Part shown: piece after piece, positions 5,179 to 5,369 of the stretch
Layout of the letters: each line of letters starts with the position of its first letter
Numbering within the stretch: the first letter of the stretch is position 1
NCBI GenBank assembly: GCA_015233295.1
Contig: JADFYC010000225.1
Coordinates: 1 to 5,369, forward strand
Source: Deltaproteobacteria bacterium
GTDB lineage: Bacteria; Desulfobacterota; JADFXK01
Direction: 5' to 3'
Length of the DNA: 5,369 nucleotides
Program-made: the position numbers and the translations under genes
The notes under the pieces: model-generated
Told to the model about the DNA's origin: nothing
The model's input: the letters and a program-made list of their open reading frames with translations, nothing else
Database searches by the model: none

Positions 5179-5369
5179 CTACCCGTCTCGTCTGGTGGTT
5201 TGGTTTCTCACCACTTCTATCATATAAATAATCTTAGAAATAATCAGGCCGCGGATGAGGTACCCCAACGCAAATTTCTGGGAACCGGTCAGCCCCCGAA
5301 TGCCGAAAGAATTAATTGTCTCATCAACTACCGGGGCTATCTTTCCGTTCATTTCCTTCTGCGTGGCGG
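5179..5369 (-). CDS. Hypothetical protein, C-terminal part or small whole protein (touches right edge)
   Basis: An open minus-strand frame enters from the right edge and stops at TAG (5181-5179), convergent with the receiver gene. It gives at least 63 residues. An internal ATG at 5352 would make a 57-residue protein, but AGAAGG lies only two bases before it, too close for a normal ribosome binding site, so a start beyond the edge is more likely. The segment DETINSFGIRGLTGSQKFAL is followed by a hydrophobic stretch rich in I and L with interspersed R and K (YLIRGLIISKIIYMIEVV), more like an amphipathic helix than a membrane span. The tail is polar and basic (NQTTRRDG). I do not recognise the family. 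The balanced residue use and clean stop favour a real gene, with moderate certainty. Confidence 0.5.
   Translation of the reverse strand, partial: ATQKEMNGKIAPVVDETINSFGIRGLTGSQKFALGYLIRGLIISKIIYMIEVVRNQTTRRDG

Overview
The window looks like chromosomal DNA of moderate GC content from a Gram-negative bacterium. The protein style suggests a deltaproteobacterium-type organism (Desulfobacterota), but this is an inference from the compact FtsK with a charged linker, the PAS-GAF histidine kinase, the HD-GYP regulator and the DivK-like receiver. No taxonomic marker gene is present. No RNA gene, insertion sequence, CRISPR array or attachment site was found.

Layout. Positions 1-879 (minus strand) hold the N-terminal third of an FtsK/SpoIIIE-type DNA translocase: four membrane helices plus the charged linker, with the motor lying beyond the left edge. 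A near-consensus sigma70 promoter for it sits at 909-937, overlapped by an inverted repeat. A gene-free stretch of about 500 bases (880-1381) follows, with several inverted repeats. Three genes then run on the plus strand: a soluble PAS-GAF sensor histidine kinase with a TTG start (1382-3112), a receiver-HD-GYP response regulator predicted to degrade cyclic di-GMP (3459-4601), and a stand-alone DivK/CheY-like receiver (4754-5134). At the right edge a short minus-strand reading frame of unknown function (5179-5369) converges on the receiver gene.

How the genes may work together. The kinase has no receiver of its own and no membrane segment, so it probably senses a cytoplasmic cue through PAS and GAF and can pass phosphate to either or both receivers downstream. 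The HD-GYP protein would turn phosphorylation into lower cyclic di-GMP. The single-domain receiver could act as an allosteric partner, a competing phosphate acceptor or a link to another kinase. No DNA-binding output domain is present in the cluster, so its output is by second messenger and protein contact. The HD-GYP gene appears to have its own promoter (TTGCCT, 17 bases, TATAAT at 3302-3330) and a leader of about 120 bases. That leader contains two interleaved perfect inverted repeats that could fold as an H-type pseudoknot just before the ribosome binding site; this is the most interesting non-coding signal in the window.
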